Origin: Brucella grignonensis
GTDB taxonomy: Bacteria; Pseudomonadota; Alphaproteobacteria; Rhizobiales; Rhizobiaceae
DNA length: 64,000 bases
Direction of reading: 5' to 3'
NCBI RefSeq assembly: GCF_002252505.1
Contig: NZ_NNRL01000167.1
Location: 1 to 64,000 of the forward strand
Shown here: positions 63,242 through 64,000 of the stretch, piece after piece
How the letters are laid out: each line of letters starts with the position of its first letter
Numbering within the stretch: the first letter of the stretch is position 1
Position numbers and translations under genes: made by a program
The notes under the pieces: model-generated
What the model was told of the DNA's origin: nothing
Databases searched by the model: none
What the model saw: only the letters and a program-made list of their open reading frames with translations

Positions 63242-64000
63242 ATGGCCGACGCTCAGAAGATACAGGCGGTGGTGCATACGGTAAGATTAGAGCCCGTTGG
63301 CGTGGAGTTTGAGGTAGAGGATGGTGAAACAGTCCTGAATGCCGCATTCCGCCAAGGGATTGCACTGCCACACGGCTGTAAAGAAGGCCAGTGTTCCGCG
63401 TGCAAATGCGTTCTGCTGGATGGCGAAGTCGATATGCTCAAATATTCGACTTTTGCCCTCAACGATATGGAAAAGGATTCCGGTCACATATTGCTATGCC
63501 GCTCCATCGCCTATTCGGATATGGAGGTCGAGCTTCTAAACTACGATGAAGAGGTGTTGTCAAAATCGATCGCTGTGAAGGCCTATAAGGGCAAGATCTC
63601 AGGGTTCGAGAAGCTTACGCACGACATAAGAGGCGTCGAGATCGAACTCGAGACCCCGATGAAGTTCTGGGCTGGACAATATGTCGACATCACGGTCACC
63701 ACGGAAAATGGGGAGACGATTACACGCTCGTTCTCCATGGCAAATACGCCGAGCGAAACCCAAAAACTCTCCTTCATCATCAAAAAATACCCCGAAGGAA
63801 AGTTCTCTGGCGAACTTGACTCAGGAGGAATCCGAGCTGGAGCCGAAGTCACAGTCGTCGGACCCTATGGCACCTGCTTCCGACGAGAAAACAGACAAGG
63901 CGCCCTAGTGTTGGTTGGTGCCGGGTCGGGCATGTCTCCGGTCTGGTCAATCCTGAATGACCATCTGCTCAGTGGAGAATGCCGACCCGTCTATTTCTTT
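63242..64000 (+). CDS. Monooxygenase reductase (2Fe-2S/FAD/NAD), partial
   Basis: An open frame of 253 codons from ATG 63242 (GGGAGATTTAG upstream) to the window edge. The plant-type ferredoxin domain has HGCKEGQCSACKCVLLDGEV with the CxxxxCxxC cluster and the fourth Cys in HILLCRSIAYSD. The FAD-binding motif is TRSFSMANTPSE, and GAGSGMSPVWSIL starts the NAD domain. It transfers electrons from NADH to the diiron hydroxylase. About 90-100 residues of the C-terminus are outside the window. Confidence 0.9.
   Translation, partial: MADAQKIQAVVHTVRLEPVGVEFEVEDGETVLNAAFRQGIALPHGCKEGQCSACKCVLLDGEVDMLKYSTFALNDMEKDSGHILLCRSIAYSDMEVELLNYDEEVLSKSIAVKAYKGKISGFEKLTHDIRGVEIELETPMKFWAGQYVDITVTTENGETITRSFSMANTPSETQKLSFIIKKYPEGKFSGELDSGGIRAGAEVTVVGPYGTCFRRENRQGALVLVGAGSGMSPVWSILNDHLLSGECRPVYFF

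Noticed and set aside
1-64000. CRISPR arrays, rRNA or tRNA genes
   Set aside because: No regular direct-repeat/spacer pattern and no cloverleaf or rRNA-like sequence was seen.

Overview
The window looks like an accessory, repABC-type replicon (plasmid or chromid) of an alphaproteobacterium in the Hyphomicrobiales, most likely Brucella/Ochrobactrum-like. The evidence is a complete repA-repB-repC cassette with a probable antisense RNA, rhizobial gene families throughout (taurine dissimilation, DmeF/RcnR-type metal efflux, MocR-type TauR), and ~103-bp palindromic repeats of the kind common in Brucellaceae. The genus is inferred from general resemblance, not from a search. No rRNA, tRNA or CRISPR array was seen.

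Layout. 1-32 kb is a heavily rearranged accessory zone. IS6-family elements or their relics (two subtypes), two IS5-type elements, a complete IS66 element, and IS21 and IS3 scraps cut into many genes: resolvase, DUF2285, nucleotidyltransferase, GNAT, M20 amidohydrolase and CMD fragments. Intact cargo includes an LRR/secreted-protein pair, a degenerate GT51 transglycosylase-like protein, a SecDF-head-domain protein, an RmlD-like reductase, a LysE-type exporter behind a tryptophan-type attenuator, a minus-strand LysR/solute-binding/ABC/D-amino-acid-dehydrogenase operon, a metal-efflux pair with a clear operator, a Fic protein, and vapB-vapC-integrase packed end to end. A 3.4-kb zinc-protease-like autotransporter follows.

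32-38 kb is the replication/partition region: about 2.5 kb without recognisable genes, then repA, repB, an antisense RNA region and repC. 38.4-47.7 kb is a complete taurine dissimilation cluster: tauR divergent from tauA-tauB-tauC-tauX-tauY-xsc-(small membrane ORF)-pta. It takes taurine through sulfoacetaldehyde to acetyl phosphate and acetyl-CoA. A BamA homologue outside its usual neighbourhood follows (minus strand), then a DUF11 / outer-membrane-barrel locus broken by a stop codon and frameshifts.

56.8-64 kb holds an NAD(P)-type alcohol dehydrogenase, an RHH protein, a small set of unrecognised genes (beta-propeller, coiled coil, two short proteins) bracketed by palindromic repeats, and then the start of a soluble diiron monooxygenase operon (hydroxylase large subunit and reductase, propane/phenol-type). 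That operon sits behind an excellent sigma-54 promoter. The reductase runs off the end of the window.

Functionally the replicon looks catabolic: taurine, an opine/polyamine/D-amino-acid-like substrate, and a hydrocarbon/ether/phenol-type substrate. It carries several recombination and stability functions and much insertion-sequence decay.
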